From assembly GCA_956465555.1 (NCBI GenBank), contig OY101115.1, forward strand, positions 1,054,001-1,118,000: a stretch of 64,000 nt of DNA, given 5' to 3'. How positions within the stretch are numbered: the stretch's first letter is position 1; every line of letters begins with the position of its first letter. The notes below the pieces were generated by a model. The model saw nothing but the letters and a program-made list of their open reading frames with translations. It had not been told where the DNA came from and made no database searches. This stretch comes from Nitzschia sp. pyKryTriq1 (taxonomy: Eukaryota; Bacillariophyta; Bacillariophyceae; Bacillariales; Bacillariaceae). The translations under genes were made by a program, and so were the position numbers. Of the stretch, positions 1 through 11,848 are shown piece by piece.

Positions 1-3000
1 GACGGATTCTCTATCATCCGATGAGGACGATGATGAATGGGAAGATGAGGAAGAGTAAACATAGACTTTGCTGTTGCACTGATATTCCTTACCTATCATC
101 AGGTGAAATACGTCTTTCGTAGAAGCCTCCTGTTTAACACCTGTCGCCGCAAGAAATGGGCTGAAGTCGACGACGTGAAAGAGGGATTCAGTAACGGAGT
201 CTCCTGTGTCCTCCTCGCTCTTAAAAAACACTACGTTCGGCCGAAACCATGCAACTTCTCCATTCACGGTTGATGGGATGAAGTCTTCGTTCTCTAGCCG
301 GGTCAACAAAGGTGTCTGAATCTCAGCTGTCCGCGTCGAAAGATATTGAAAGATATCAGAGAATGCGACGAGGATCTTTTGTGCCACGATCGTGCGATCC
401 GGCATGGGGGTCTTGCGGAGGGTTTCTTTTGCTGTGGCAACAAGCATGAGAAGCTGCTGAATCAATGCACCAGGATCGGGCTCCTTGACACATTGAAAAA
501 TGTTTCCAAAGATTTTTCCTGTATTGCCCAAGTCTGGGTCGATGACAGGAAAGCCCATGACGGAACAGCGCTCTTCTGAGCAACATGTTAGCACGGAATA
601 CATTCCTTTCTTCCTCTCACCATCGAGGGGAGAAAGCTTCACACAAGGCACAAAGTTGAGTTTCAACCGCTCCGCCCTACCAATTCGTGTGTACGCATTC
701 TGGTAGGATCCCCCCGATCCGAGCCGTTTGCTGACAAACTCGAGGCATTTGATCCGCATCTTCTCGTCGTCGACCTGCTCAGCAATGTATTTTAGAATCT
801 CTGTCAACGGCGGAAGAACTTTCATACCTAGCCCGACCAGGAAGCGGCCGCTCTGGGAACGTTCTGTAATTTCGTCCTGTGATGGCCATTGAAGAAGTCG
901 CAGAAATGGAAAGACTCGCAATTCTCGATCGGGCAAGTAGAGCTCGTGGGGGGCGAACATTCTGCTCACGTCATTCTCACAGGGTAAGTATTGCGTAGTC
1001 TTGAGCTTTGACATATCCTTTGGAGTCAAAGTTGCCGTGCGCAAGTATTCAACGAGTGGCTTTGGGTCACTGCTCCATTTCAAAGTTTCAAGATTAGAAA
1101 AGAGAAAGTCAATTGCAACAGATCTCCGGACCCCAAGTGCAACAAGAAATTCATCGGTGATGCCCAAATGCTTGAGGGTCTGGGATACCTTGTGAAAGTT
1201 CCCAATACCATCGAAGGCTTCCAATTCCGCGGAGTAGAGGTATAGATTAGAAGGACAATCAGCACAGTATGCTGTCGGGATATTGGAATCAAAAGGAATA
1301 CAGCGACGGTCCTTGAAGACCGACTGACAGAAGCCCCCAAAGATGGACTGTTCATGAGCAGGCCGCTGAGCAAATTCAAGACTCAATGTTGATAGCACTT
1401 GCAGGCGAAGCTTCTCATCTTCCGGTTGGCCACCATTCATGCATTGATGGTGACTAATGAATTCGATCCAGATCTCAACAGGCAACGGCTCGAACCAAGC
1501 TCGAAGAGAGGAATCGGTGAGCGTTCTCATACTGACGCTGTCTTGGATCGGCTTTGGAATGATTGAGTCCGGCATTGGTAGAGTGTCGATGGAGAAACCA
1601 CTTGCTGTGCGTATTTTGTCCTTGTCGAGGTAGAACAGAAAGTCTCTGAGCTTGAACACTGGAATAGACTCGCTGTCCGCCTTGTATTGCATGAAGAATT
1701 GGATGTTTTCTTTGATCTGAAGCGACCTTGAGGTGGAAATATTATGACCATGGATTTTGCTGTATCTAACCCACCACTTGAGGAAGCGAATCAGTTGTTC
1801 TTCCTCCAAAACGTCTTGTGCAAGTTTGTTGGACAGGTCATGTAGGTTCAGGGGTTGGCATTGGGCGATCACATTGTGATACTCCTCAGCATTGTCGTAG
1901 ACAATAGACCGTACCACATTGTCTTTGCAAAAGGCCTCCATCCCTTTGTATGGAAGACGGGCGACATCACCCGCAACGACACCACTTCTTGTCAAGACGG
2001 GGGGTGCTTTTTCTGGCAAGCACCGAGAGAAGCCTTGAGCAAGCGCAGTTCCAACGGTGGCATCCGGAGTCGACTGGCGAGGGCAAAAGGATTGCATCAA
2101 CAGAATGGCTTGATTCTCTTCGGCGCACAACGGCCGTGGATCTCGAGGATGAATTAGCTCCCCACCATCATCCACAAATTCTTCCACTTTGTTCACAACC
2201 TTGACGATAGTCTTCTTTACTCCCTTTGCCATGTACTTGGCAAATCCCCAGACCCGTGAACTCTTACTATTTCCCTCATCTGCCTCGGTAGACACAGTTT
2301 GATCCGCCGTGGTCACAGTATCGTCGTCATTATCGTCGCTCGCCGTGGAACTGGTAGCAACATTCTTCTTTTTCTTTTCTTCTTCTTCCTTTAGCAATTT
2401 TTCTTCGAGCTTGGTTCGATCCACCGAACCTTTCGCGTATTCGACACCCAAGACAGACATGCCGTGCTCCAAGGTCAAGCGCATCAGAATACCCGAAAAC
2501 TCCAAGAGCTCAAGATTGAAGAGACGCAACGTTTGATCTTGTAGATCCATAGCTTCACGTTCCACTGTGGGGACAAACGGGGCGGCGAGATGTGCGGCAA
2601 GTCCGGTAGTTTGTGATGTCCGAAATCCAATAAAGATCCTTCCCTCTCCAATGCGTGGGGAAAAGCTTTGAACGATCTTGTAGGCTTTGTTTCGCTTGTG
2701 GTGGGAAGAGCCACCATCCTCAATTTGTTGTTGACCATTCAGAAATATTTGGACTTCCACTTTGGAAGGAGGTTTCTATCATGCGAGGCACCGAGAAGAG
2801 CTGGTCAGAAACAATGACCGGCACGTCGAATGCTTTCATGCATCACTATGGAATAGAAAAATGAAGGTACATGCAGTACGTGTATGAATATTACTCACCT
2901 TTTTAGTGACACGCTCCATCCGTTTTGTCATGTTGGCAGGGATTTTCGTCTTGGCTACGGCCGACAGATATCTCGCCATGACGGCAGCTGTGTCGCCATC

Positions 3001-4110
3001 CAAAGTGACCTGTACATGATAAAAGGACTCAAGCAAAGAATTTTCATCTTTGAGGCTAAAAAGCCCATTCGGACTTGCTGTCAAAGCTCCATCAGACTTC
3101 CACCAGCTTGAATTCTTTTGAATCTGAACCACAGATGGTTCCTGAAGCTGTGTCTTGGTGATCGTCATTCGGCTAGTGTTGTCGACAAAGACTCGAATCT
3201 CCCGCAGACACTTTGTGAATGTCAAAGACGCGCACAAAAACTCTCCAAACTCTTGCAGGTCCGGCAAGGGGTACGGGTCTCTGGAAGGTAGTATAAAGGA
3301 GGTCCAGCCTTCATGATTTTTGCCATTGTCGTTGTCTACCGTTTTGGTCCACAGCGCATCGCCCTTCCAAACAAACGCAAGGGCCTGATTTCCACTCAAC
3401 ACCAACGGCTCCTCGCAGATACTGAACATGGTGTAGGCACCGACACCAAAGGCCCCGATCTTGCTTTCGTCCGGATTTCCTTCGGCTATTTTCTTTAGCC
3501 GAGCCCAATCTTGAGGCCGAAATGGAGCTCCATTGTTGCGATATTGCACCGAAGTGACAATCTTACGCCTCGTCGTCATTGTCGTCGCCGCCGTTGTGAC
3601 AGCCATGGTGCCGTTCATGTCGGCATTTTGATTGTTTGTGCTGTTGCTGGTGGTGGTCGTAAAGTAAATTTCGGCATGTGTGGCTTCGGCATCATTGGAA
3701 TTCTGTAACAGTTCACGATAGACGGCTCCCGCACTAGCGTAACGAGCGAGAATTTTGTCAATCAAGGCACGTTGATTCACTTCGACGCGTTCTTCGTTGC
3801 CGGTATCGACATTGGCACGAACTGTGTCGTACAGCGACATTCTTCGAATACAGTACGAATGTGTTTTCTGCTTGGTGCTGTAGCTGCTGCTGCTGCTGAC
3901 TGTCCTGTTACTGTGACTTGCCGATCCCTCTCCAATTGCATTAATGATAATGTTCAACTTGAAAAAATAGGAAGGCACTCCCAGACTCCGATGGTACCGG
4001 TATGTGGAGATGAGAGGTTGCAAGTAGTTTGGAAGTTGTTGGAAGGCGCAGCGTTTGATGTTGAATGTTCGTGAAAGAAACAGAAACGCCCGTTCCACCG
4101 CTTTCGTCAT
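1..4110 (-). CDS. GHKL (Hsp90-like) ATPase-domain protein of the fungal DUF3684 / sacsin-like type, 3' end beyond the window
   Basis: Two exons are visible: 4110-2899 and 2775 running off base 1, with a 123-bp GT-AG intron (2898-2776) that joins frames exactly (T-K-K | K-P-P-S-K-V-E-V). The N-terminal third has the GHKL nucleotide-binding fold: RELLQNSNDAEA (Glu/Asn of the N box) and a glycine loop IGAFGVGAYTMFS. The rest resembles the long C-terminal region of fungal DUF3684 proteins, including FDGIGNFHKVSQTLKHLGI and KPLVEYLRTATLTPKDM. Homologues begin near the motif EERVEVNQRALIDKIL, so the true start may be the ATG at 3840 (MSLYDTV) rather than 4110; the extra 90 residues have no acidic targeting logic I can name. 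The family is thought to be chaperone-like; the exact role is unknown. At the extreme left a Ser-rich stretch is either coding or past a donor (GTAAGG) near base 90. Confidence 0.8.
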
Positions 4111-4456
4111 TGCCCAGGGTCGTGTTGGTCGTTCTGACCGTTGCAGGCAGCGCGCGCAGCTTGTATCGCGTCAGTGCATACCGTTAGAGGCTTGCCGGAC
4201 CGACTGGTCGTGATCCAAACGGACAATCTCGAGCATCTACCGGACGTCTTATCTGCGAGAAGAAAGTCTACTTGTACCGGTCACCGGTAGCGTACAAGTA
4301 TCGTACCCTGTACTTCTTGTCCAAGAAATGGCAGTGAGGTCGACGACGACCCTCTACTAGCTACAGTACGAGTAGGAGCACCTTAAAGTATCTACCGGTA
4401 TAGTATTCTCTTTTAGCTAGCTTAATAAATTGCTTGCATTTTATTTAAAAGAAAAA
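4111..4456. other. Intergenic, upstream of the GHKL ATPase gene
   Basis: This 346-bp stretch separates the 5' end of the GHKL gene from the 3' end of the AFG3 gene, both on the minus strand. It holds two or three GTAC/TACCGG palindromic words (near 4270-4320 and 4390-4405) and an AT-rich patch near 4410-4450 that would be the AFG3 3' UTR. I see no gene in it. Confidence 0.5.
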
Positions 4457-7182
4457 TTAGGCAAGCCCGGGAGTCAAGCCGCCGTCATTGCTATTACCCA
4501 GTTCGTCTTCTGCGGCCTTGTCTTCGTCCTTCTTTGCTTCTTCTGATTTAACTTTGGGGTTTCGATCATATCGGGCACTAACATACTCGTCATATTGCTT
4601 GTCACCCCGGAAAGGACGATCACCAATGAGATCGATCATGTCATCGTGAGTAATAGTTTCCTTTTCGATCAGCAACTTGGCGACACTCTCCACTTGATCC
4701 TTCCGTTCACGGATCAACTCTAATGTTCTTTGGTAGGCAGCTTCAACAATGGCGCGGGCCTCATCGTCCATGGCTTCAGCAGTCGCGTCCGAGTAAGGTT
4801 TGTCTCCCATCTTGTCGTCGTCTCGTGGATACGCCAACTGACCAACTCGTGAGTTCATACCGTACGTTTGGATGGTGCTGTACACCAGCTGTGTAACACG
4901 ACGAAGATCGTCAGATGCTCCTGTTGTGACACGACCAAAGAAAACTTCTTCGGCCGCCCGTCCAGCCAAGGCCATGCACACAATATCCATAATTTGATCC
5001 TGACTTCGCAAGAAAACTTCCTTGGGCAAATATTGTGCAAATCCAAGCGCCCCACTCGCTCGAGGAATGATAGTGACCTTTAGCAGAGGATCGGCATGCT
5101 CCAAAAACCATCCAGCAACTGCGTGGCCAGCTTCGTGGTGGGCAACAATTTGGCGGTCATGTTCGCTCATAATCTTATTGCTTTCCAAACCTCCAATGAT
5201 TCGATCGGTCGCCTTTTCGAAATCATCAATGGTCACAGTTTCTCCTTTGCGCCGTGCTGCTACAATTGCCGCTTCGTTACACAGATTGGCAATGTCAGCT
5301 CCAGCGAATCCAGGCGTTAGTCCAGCAAGACGTCCGGCAATATCTTCCACTGAGCCATCCAGTGTGATTCCTTTCAGATGAACATTGAAAATTTCCTTTC
5401 GTCCTTGTAGATCTGGCTTGTCCACAGTGATTTGACGGTCGAAACGGCCTGGACGGGTAAGGGCTTGATCCAAAATATCGACTCGGTTGGTACCGGCCAG
5501 TACCACAACCCCAGTGGAGGGGCTGAAACCATCCATCTCCACCAGCAATTGATTGAGTGTATTTTCCCGCTCATCATTTCCGCCAGAAAACCCTCCCCTA
5601 CCGCGTTGACGTCCAACAGCATCAATCTCATCAATAAATACAATGCACGGAGCAGCTTCTCGAGCTTCTTTGAATAGATCCCGAACACGAGATGGTCCCA
5701 CACCCACAAACATTTCTGTTGAAAAGAAAACGAGTCAACATATTGGGTGAGTGACAGAAAGACTCATAGAACTAAAAACTATCGCTGTGCCACTTGAAGC
5801 GTACCAATAAAGTCGGATCCTGAAATGGAAAAGAAGGGCACTCCTGCTTCCCCAGCTACAGCCTTGGCCAACAAGGTCTTTCCGGTACCAGGAGGACCAC
5901 ATAGGAGAGCTCCCTTTGGAATCTTGGCTCCTAGCTTGGTAAACCGTGATGAATCTTTCAAAAATTCCACAAATTCCATCACTTCTTGCTTGGCCTGTTG
6001 ACAGCCAGCCACGTGCGTAAAGTCCACGTCGACGGATTCGGGGTTGATCTTTTTCGCATTGGATTTTCCAACCTGAAAAATTCCTCCCATCCCCCCAGGA
6101 CCACCAGCTCCACCACCACCCGCACCAGCTCCACCCATCATACCACGTGAGTAGTAGTACAAGATACCCATCAAGGCCAGCATGGGTGTAGCCTTGATGA
6201 ATTCGACCAACAAATTGATTTCATTCACATACTGAACCGGCACCCATTCACGGGGATGGATATGGGCCTGTGCTTTCGATAGCTTTTCTTCAAACGATTC
6301 AATACTTCCGATATAAAAATGATATGAGGGCGTTTGAGAAGCAGATCGAACCGCGGAAGGATCACTGCCATCCGCGGTTGCATCGGAACTGGCTCGATCG
6401 AACTCCATCACCGTGCCATCATCGTCATGAACTTCCATTACTTGTTTTCCTCTGGAGTCCATCGAAAAGTCCGACGACACCATCTTGGCGTTCGATGATG
6501 ACAGAGACGGAATGCCTTTGGATCCTGGATGTAAAACGACCCGAGCCAAAGAATTGTTAACTACCACGATCTTTTCCACTTGCCCCGACTCCAGCAAATA
6601 ATTTCGAAAGTCCACAAAGGTAATCTCCTTGCCGTTTCGTGTGGCTGATCCTTCGTCTCCATCCAAAAACCGTCGCGCAGCCATGACCATGAGGAGCATG
6701 GCTATCAATGCCGGGATGTTCTGCGGATCGGGTTCTTCCGAAGGCGGCGGAACGCCTCCGCGTTTCTGTTGCTTCTTTCCGTTGGACTGAAAGGTGTTGT
6801 TATTGCTCTTGCTCTTCTTGGTTGATTTCGTTGCTGCAGTCTCGCCTTCTACTTCCTTACCGTCTCCTTTGTCCTTGGGGAAGAAATTCTCAAAACCCTT
6901 GGGGACCTTGGTCCACCAATTGGAAAGCATGGACGTGCTGCTGCTGCTGCTGGCAAAGAGAGGGCTACTCCACCAGTCATTACTGCTGGCATAGGGAGAC
7001 GCAGTTGTTGTTTCTTCCTGCGAACGTTTAATATTCAACCATTCTTCAATTGGAATAGCGCGGACAGTCTCGACGGGAGGTCCCCTTGAACGACCATTGG
7101 GATAATTCGCGACGGACCGTCTCGATAACCCAGAGGGTGTTCGGCGTTTCAAGTGTGTTAATAACAAACGGGCCGTTGTCAT
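4457..7182 (-). CDS. AFG3: Mitochondrial m-AAA protease, AFG3/FtsH family
   Basis: Membrane-bound ATP-dependent zinc protease of the mitochondrial inner membrane, which degrades unassembled membrane proteins and processes precursors. Exons 7182-5805 and 5715-4457, with an 89-bp intron right after the Walker A region (GSDFI|E). The predicted protein is 878 aa. The chosen start (7182, [14 protein letters not shown]) gives an Arg-rich, acid-free N-terminus typical of a mitochondrial presequence; an in-frame ATG at 7338 would add 52 residues. Domains in order: presequence, Lys/Ser-rich linker, transmembrane segment 1 ([15 protein letters not shown]), intermembrane FtsH_ext domain, transmembrane segment 2 ([18 protein letters not shown]), a Gly/Ala-rich stretch, Walker A GPPGTGKT near residue 430, Walker [13 protein letters not shown], the second region of homology [19 protein letters not shown], and the zinc site HHEAGH near residue 653. 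Two membrane spans point to the m-AAA rather than the i-AAA type. The acidic C-terminal tail is DEDKAAEDE-rich. Confidence 0.95.
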
Positions 7183-8137
7183 GGTCGGTCGATCTAATGG
7201 ACTAGTAGTAGTGAAAAATACAACAACGATCTTCCGGGCTTGCCTTTCGAGAGGAACGATTGCAACGATGGCTATTGCTTGTGATCTACAGATCGAAACA
7301 ACAATAATGATACTCGTTTGAAAGGAACAGCTGCGCACTGCGCCGACTACTTCACGAGTGCAATTCTTTGTTCCTTGAGGTTGGGTGCGTTGTTGTCGTT
7401 GTTGTGGAAAAGAAGGTGATTGACGCAGACCGAAACCTGTCTCTCATCACGCTATGATTTGTTGTGATGCGATGCGATGTGATTGGATGTTTACTTATGG
7501 ATTGAATGTCACATAGGTATGGTGTCATATACATCACAAAGCATACTGATACGTACCGACGCGAAAGAAAATTAATTATGCTCATCAATTATTCCGCAAA
7601 TGACTGAATCAATGGTCATAATTATGCCATGAGGCATAGAACTTCTTGTTGGGCTTCATTGCTTCACTGCACTACTGTACTGTATTGCGCGCGGTCTTTC
7701 AAACACGTTTTCTTCTCATCACACGACCACAACAAACAAGACCGGCGAACGTGAAATCGCCGTCACAAGTTCTTTTCGGTCTTTTTAGGGGTCGTGTGTA
7801 GAAATCCTACGAGTAAATACTTCGTTCCCTCTCGGTGCTTGCCACCACCTCGCTCGAGCTGACCGCGCCGAGCCAAGAATTTCACGAGTACAAGTACTGG
7901 TACCGGTACCGAACCTCGACTTCTCGAGGAGTCGTCGTCGTCTCGAGAATTCGTTTCAAGAAAGTGGGAAACAACATTGTCACACCTTCCACATTCCAAA
8001 TTCTTTGCTTCGGGTTCAACTTTGCTCCTTCTTCCGTGGAGGAAATAAGGCATCAGCAACCTCCAACCACAATAAGCCTCCCCCTACATCCAATAACAGA
8101 CAGACAGTAGCAAAGCATAACGAAGCAAAAAACAACC
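7183..8137. other. Divergent intergenic region (AFG3 / unknown gene)
   Basis: Bidirectional promoter region between the minus-strand AFG3 gene and the plus-strand gene at 8138. It contains a GTAC-palindrome cluster at about 7888-7915 (GTACTGGTACCGGTACC) and AT-rich DNA near 7560-7625. I see no convincing gene. Confidence 0.5.
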
Positions 8138-8878
8138 ATGATGCCCAAAAAAGAAGAAAGTGTCGACTCGACAATAGCCAGCCTCCAGTACCTCTCGATG
8201 TGGGAAGCGGAAGAGGAGTCGTCCTCCCCTCTCATGGACCAGACAAATTCATCGATGAGCTCCTCTGAGCACTCGTTGACATTTTCGTTGAAATCTCCTG
8301 GACGACAGTCGCCACCTATATCTCCAAGCCGAATCCTCAGCGGCAGTGACCATAGGGGTGCAAGTAATAATAACAAGAGGATAGTCGGAGGGGTGTACGA
8401 GCTCAAGAATGCCCACGACGCTCTCACAGGTTCGATATCAGCAGTGATCAACTTCCTCTTAACTTCCGGTGTTCCGAAACCAGCCTGCGATCAATTGCGC
8501 AAGAACTTGGAAATGGGTCGTTACTTTGCCGTGATGAATCGAGTGCAAGATTATGTTCACTGCTTGCCATCATCGTCAGAAGACGAAATCATGGCCAAAA
8601 TCCATCTGTCCGTCACAGCCTGGGAAGCTCTATGTCGACTCAAGACAATCGAATACAAAAGAGCGTACAAATTTTGCTTCAATTTGCGATATGAATTCAA
8701 GGGAACGCCACAAGAGATCAAGTCGGCGGTGGATCAGCAAGTCAAACTTGCCGAGCAATGTACTGCGTGCCAGAAAAAGTTGTATTTGGTGCAAAAGTGG
8801 CAACGTCATTTATTGAACAAAATGAAGCGATCGGCCATGATCGAACCAGAGGGATACAAACCGATTCGATGTCTGTAG
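8138..8878 (+). CDS. Protein of unknown function, 246 aa, Ser-rich N-terminus
   Basis: Intronless. The first 80 residues are Ser/Pro-rich and probably disordered (repeated SPS and SSS). From about residue 85 (VYELKNAHDALTGSISAV) the protein is predicted to be helical, with alternating hydrophobic positions and Leu/Ala/Glu/Lys-rich segments (AKIHLSVTAWEALCRLKTIEYKRAYKF), and it ends basic (HLLNKMKRS...GYKPIRCL). Two Cys lie close together in EQCTACQKK, but there is no complete zinc-binding set. I do not recognise a family. The start ATG-ATG at 8138 is the first in the frame and is preceded by an A-rich stretch (AAGCAAAAAACAACC). Uniform codon use and 246 clean codons support a real gene. Confidence 0.65.
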   Translation: MMPKKEESVDSTIASLQYLSMWEAEEESSSPLMDQTNSSMSSSEHSLTFSLKSPGRQSPPISPSRILSGSDHRGASNNNKRIVGGVYELKNAHDALTGSISAVINFLLTSGVPKPACDQLRKNLEMGRYFAVMNRVQDYVHCLPSSSEDEIMAKIHLSVTAWEALCRLKTIEYKRAYKFCFNLRYEFKGTPQEIKSAVDQQVKLAEQCTACQKKLYLVQKWQRHLLNKMKRSAMIEPEGYKPIRCL

Positions 8879-9114
8879 CAATTGTGTTATTAGTTACTCT
8901 GACTCTGACTCTTCGATGGTTTGGCTACTACTCGTATGAGTAGTTTGTAGAACCTAACTATGCATGATCTAGCCGTTTCCGCTGCACAAGGTAGCGCGAT
9001 ACTGTGATTTCAATCCATGCCACCAGAGAAGAATCATCGGCCGAGCACGGCCTACAAGCCCAAAGACTCAAAAGGTGGTCCATTCTAGATACATCAAAAT
9101 TTTGAAAGTTGACT

Positions 9115-9702
9115 CTAGCTGCTACAGTCTACAAGGGAGGGAGCATGAAGCCCGCGATGCAATTGAATTCGTTCAAGCCGCCCTCTCCGAGATGTTTGCA
9201 TCTTGCCCCCAGCAGAAAAAGAAAGTGCACCTGCAGATGATGATATCCTCGTAGCGGAATCTGAGGCTGAATTGTCGTGGGAATGCTGGTGATTAAAAAG
9301 CGCCGCGTCCTGATCTTGGACCCCCCGTATATTCGCTTTTCTTTGGCCCGAGGCGGTAAATCTGCGATAGACGCGGGCAATTTCGTCTGGGTCGTCGAGA
9401 CCCTCGGCCATCTGAATGGTTTGGACACACTGGACTGCATAACAAGCCCTGCGTTTAGTTTCCTGAGATTCAAAATAACATTCCAATCCTCTCAGGCAGT
9501 TATCTCCATCGTTCTCGTCGTCTACCCCTCCAAAGCGCAGATCGCCTGGCCCGAGCGAAGAAACTATATCTCGGCATTTTTGTCGGATGGATTCCAGTTC
9601 ACTTGGCGTGTACCACATTGCTTCCTTGTCAGCAGGCGTTAATGGACCGGTGTTGCGAATTTTGCGAATGCCGACGCGGGGAAAGAAAGATACTTGCTTC
9701 AT
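9115..9702 (-). CDS. Diatom-type uncharacterised protein, 195 aa (WYTPSELESIRQKCRDI)
   Basis: Single exon. The N-terminus (KQVSFFPRVGIRKIRNTGPLT) leads to the segment MWYTPSELESIRQKCRDIV, then NCLRGLECYFESQETKRRACYAVQCVQTIQ and EIARVYRRFTASGQRKA. From general knowledge, small proteins with this W-Y-[ST]-x3-[EY]...R-G-L-E layout are a large lineage-specific family of unknown function in diatoms, usually alpha-helical; I am recalling the pattern and have not searched for it. The last 50 residues are His/Ser-rich and low in complexity. No signal peptide or membrane segment is visible, so it is probably cytosolic or nuclear. Confidence 0.65.
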   Translation of the reverse strand: MKQVSFFPRVGIRKIRNTGPLTPADKEAMWYTPSELESIRQKCRDIVSSLGPGDLRFGGVDDENDGDNCLRGLECYFESQETKRRACYAVQCVQTIQMAEGLDDPDEIARVYRRFTASGQRKANIRGVQDQDAALFNHQHSHDNSASDSATRISSSAGALSFSAGGKMQTSRRGRLERIQLHRGLHAPSLVDCSS

Positions 9703-10284
9703 TTTCGGCGTTGGGAGTGATTGTGAGAGTGGAGGTTGCGTTGGACTTCACTCGTTGGGTTGGACTCTAGTAGTAGAGAGTGTATGGCGAGAGTTTGATG
9801 GTGGTGAAAGTCAATCGCATTTTCTCTTCGCAATCGTGGATCGTGGTTCTTCATTATTGCCTTTTTGCCACGAATGACGAACGAACGAATGAAACGGCGC
9901 ACGAGCGCGCGAGATCGACGTCGTCATCAACTAAATTTGGCTGGTGTGCTCTTCTTTTTATCCTTTGAAGTCGGAAGTCGCGTATCTTTGATGACTGTGA
10001 CACTCCATCCCGCCGTCTTGAATGAAGAATCTATCGGATGTTGCAGCTCGGTGATGTCAAAGCGCAACGACTCCCTTACGTACCGGTAGGGACTACTGTA
10101 CTGGCAGCCCCATCATCCCGCCCAAGCATGGGCAAGAGAGCTCCCTATAACAACGTAGGCAACACATCAAAAAGCCCTCCCTCTCTTTCAAGAGGAATCA
10201 TCTACTGCTACCCAACCGTCACTAGCAGATTTATCATTGCAGAACTTGCTGAATTTATCTCAGTCAATCTACATTCTTTCTAAG
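9703..10284. other. Divergent intergenic region with GTAC words
   Basis: Lies between the minus-strand gene ending upstream at 9702 and the plus-strand plastid gene at 10285. It includes a TACGTACCGGTAGGGACTAC cluster near 10077-10098. The final 40 bases are pyrimidine/A-rich leader before the ATG. No gene seen. Confidence 0.45.
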
Positions 10285-11848
10285 ATGAAAATTTCTGCCG
10301 CTGCCGTCGCTTCTCTTGCCTGTGTCCAGTGCTCTTCGGCCTTTGTAGGTCCACAATTCGCCAATAACGCTCTGCGGGCTTCTAAACTAAACTTGCACGG
10401 GGATTCTGATGGAGAAATTCGAGGATGGGTTGGCTCTGCATCGGCCGTTGTCGCTGGTTTGGCATTTGCTTCTCAAGCTGCCGGGGCATCGGTAGATCTC
10501 CCTGTACAGATGTCACCTGCCATCGAGGTAATGAATGGTACGTAAGAGGACTCGCTAGAAAGTTTGTGGTTACAGTACCAAAAACAAATATGTAGTTAAG
10601 CTCACAACTGTCTCAACGAATGCACAAACGTGATTTACAGCTGGACGACAATTTGGACAAGTAGAGTCCACCAGTGTGAGCTCAATTTCGGCCAGTAGTC
10701 TTTACCTTTCGGCGACGGAATACTTGGATTTTTCAATGCCATCATATGGTTCGGCTGTAGAGAGCACGTCGAAGCCAAAGGCAGAGGCCCCTACGTTCGG
10801 AAGCCCCTTTGGCGACTTTGACTTTGGTGCGAAGAAGGATGAAGCTCCCGCTGAACAGAAGTCAGAAGTTAAGTCCGAAGATAGTAAGGCTGCTGCAGAG
10901 GAGGCGAAAAAGGATGCCGTTGAAGCCAAGAAGGCGGACAAGGAGGCAGCCGAAAAGAAGAAGGCAGATGAGAAGGCTGCAAAAGAAGCAGCCAAGGCAA
11001 AGGAGGCCGAAGAGAAGGCAGCTGCAGAGGCCAAGAAAGCTGAGAAAGAAGCTCGTCGCTTAGCCGAAGTGGAAAAGCAAAAAGCGGCTGTCGAACGCGC
11101 AAAGGAGGCCGCCGCAAAGGAGGCTGCAGCGGTATGTTTCTGAGCCTTTTTTATATTGTCACAATCTGTTTGTCTCTCTGACTTTTCGTGTTTGCCCGTT
11201 CTCCTAGGCACCTGCACCAGCACCCGCACCCGCTCCGGTGTCAGTCCCCGACAAAGTCGACATCAAGATCCCCGAATTCAAGGCCCCAGACGTGAAGCTG
11301 GATATTCCCGAGTTCAAGGCCCCCGATATGAAGATGCCCGATATGAAGATGCCCGATGTTAAGATGCCCGATGTTAAGATGCCATCCTTCTCTATGCCAA
11401 AGATTGACTTGCCAGATATGCCAAAGATTGACATGCCAGAGATGCCGAAATCTACAGGTGCACCTGCCATTTCGGCTCCGAAGTTTGACATACCCAAAGC
11501 ACCCAGCATCTCAATGCCAAAGATCGATGTCAGAACTGAGGAGGATGCTAACGTGGAGCCACAAGAAGTTCGAGACGAAAGGGCACGGGACGCAAGAGCA
11601 GTATTCAAGGAGGCTGACGAGAAGGCCAAGGTAAGATCTGCTCCGATTTTAAACAGCATTTCGTGCATTGAGGCTCACCATTGTGTTCGTGTGATTCTAC
11701 TTCACAGGATTTGGAGGCAAAAGCGGCGCAGCTACGACAAGCGGCAAACGAAAAGAAAAAGCTGGCAGTGGAAGCAAAGGATGAGGCATGCAAGACACGT
11801 ATTGGTGGGAAGATTCTGTGCATTCGTCCTTTCAACTCGGGATACTAA
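10285..11848 (+). CDS. Plastid-targeted Ala/Lys/Glu-rich protein with M-P-D-x-K-M-P repeats
   Basis: Four exons join in frame: 10285-10537, 10641-11131, 11208-11630 and 11708-11848 (435 aa). Residues 1-19 form a signal peptide followed by SSAFVGP, a diatom plastid-import motif with Phe at the cleavage site; a hydrophobic stretch (VVAGLAFASQAAGASV) could be a thylakoid-type or second targeting segment. Exon 2 encodes about 90 residues of charged A-E-K repeats, predicted to be a long helix or coiled coil. Exon 3 starts with an (AP)n hinge, then repeats of I-P-E-F-K-A-P-D and M-K-M-P-D, then P-K-I-D-[LMV]-P. The repeats recall the short V-x-M-P-K-x-D modules of animal AHNAK in style only; homology is not claimed. 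The last exon returns to A-K-Q-rich helix and ends in KTRIGGKILCIRPFNSGY. Function unknown; the design suggests a structural or scaffold protein inside the plastid. Confidence 0.75.

Noticed and set aside
2484-2738. Minus-strand open frame of 84 codons inside the GHKL gene
   Set aside because: It is out of frame with the exon 2 reading of the ATPase gene, which is continuous through the same bases.
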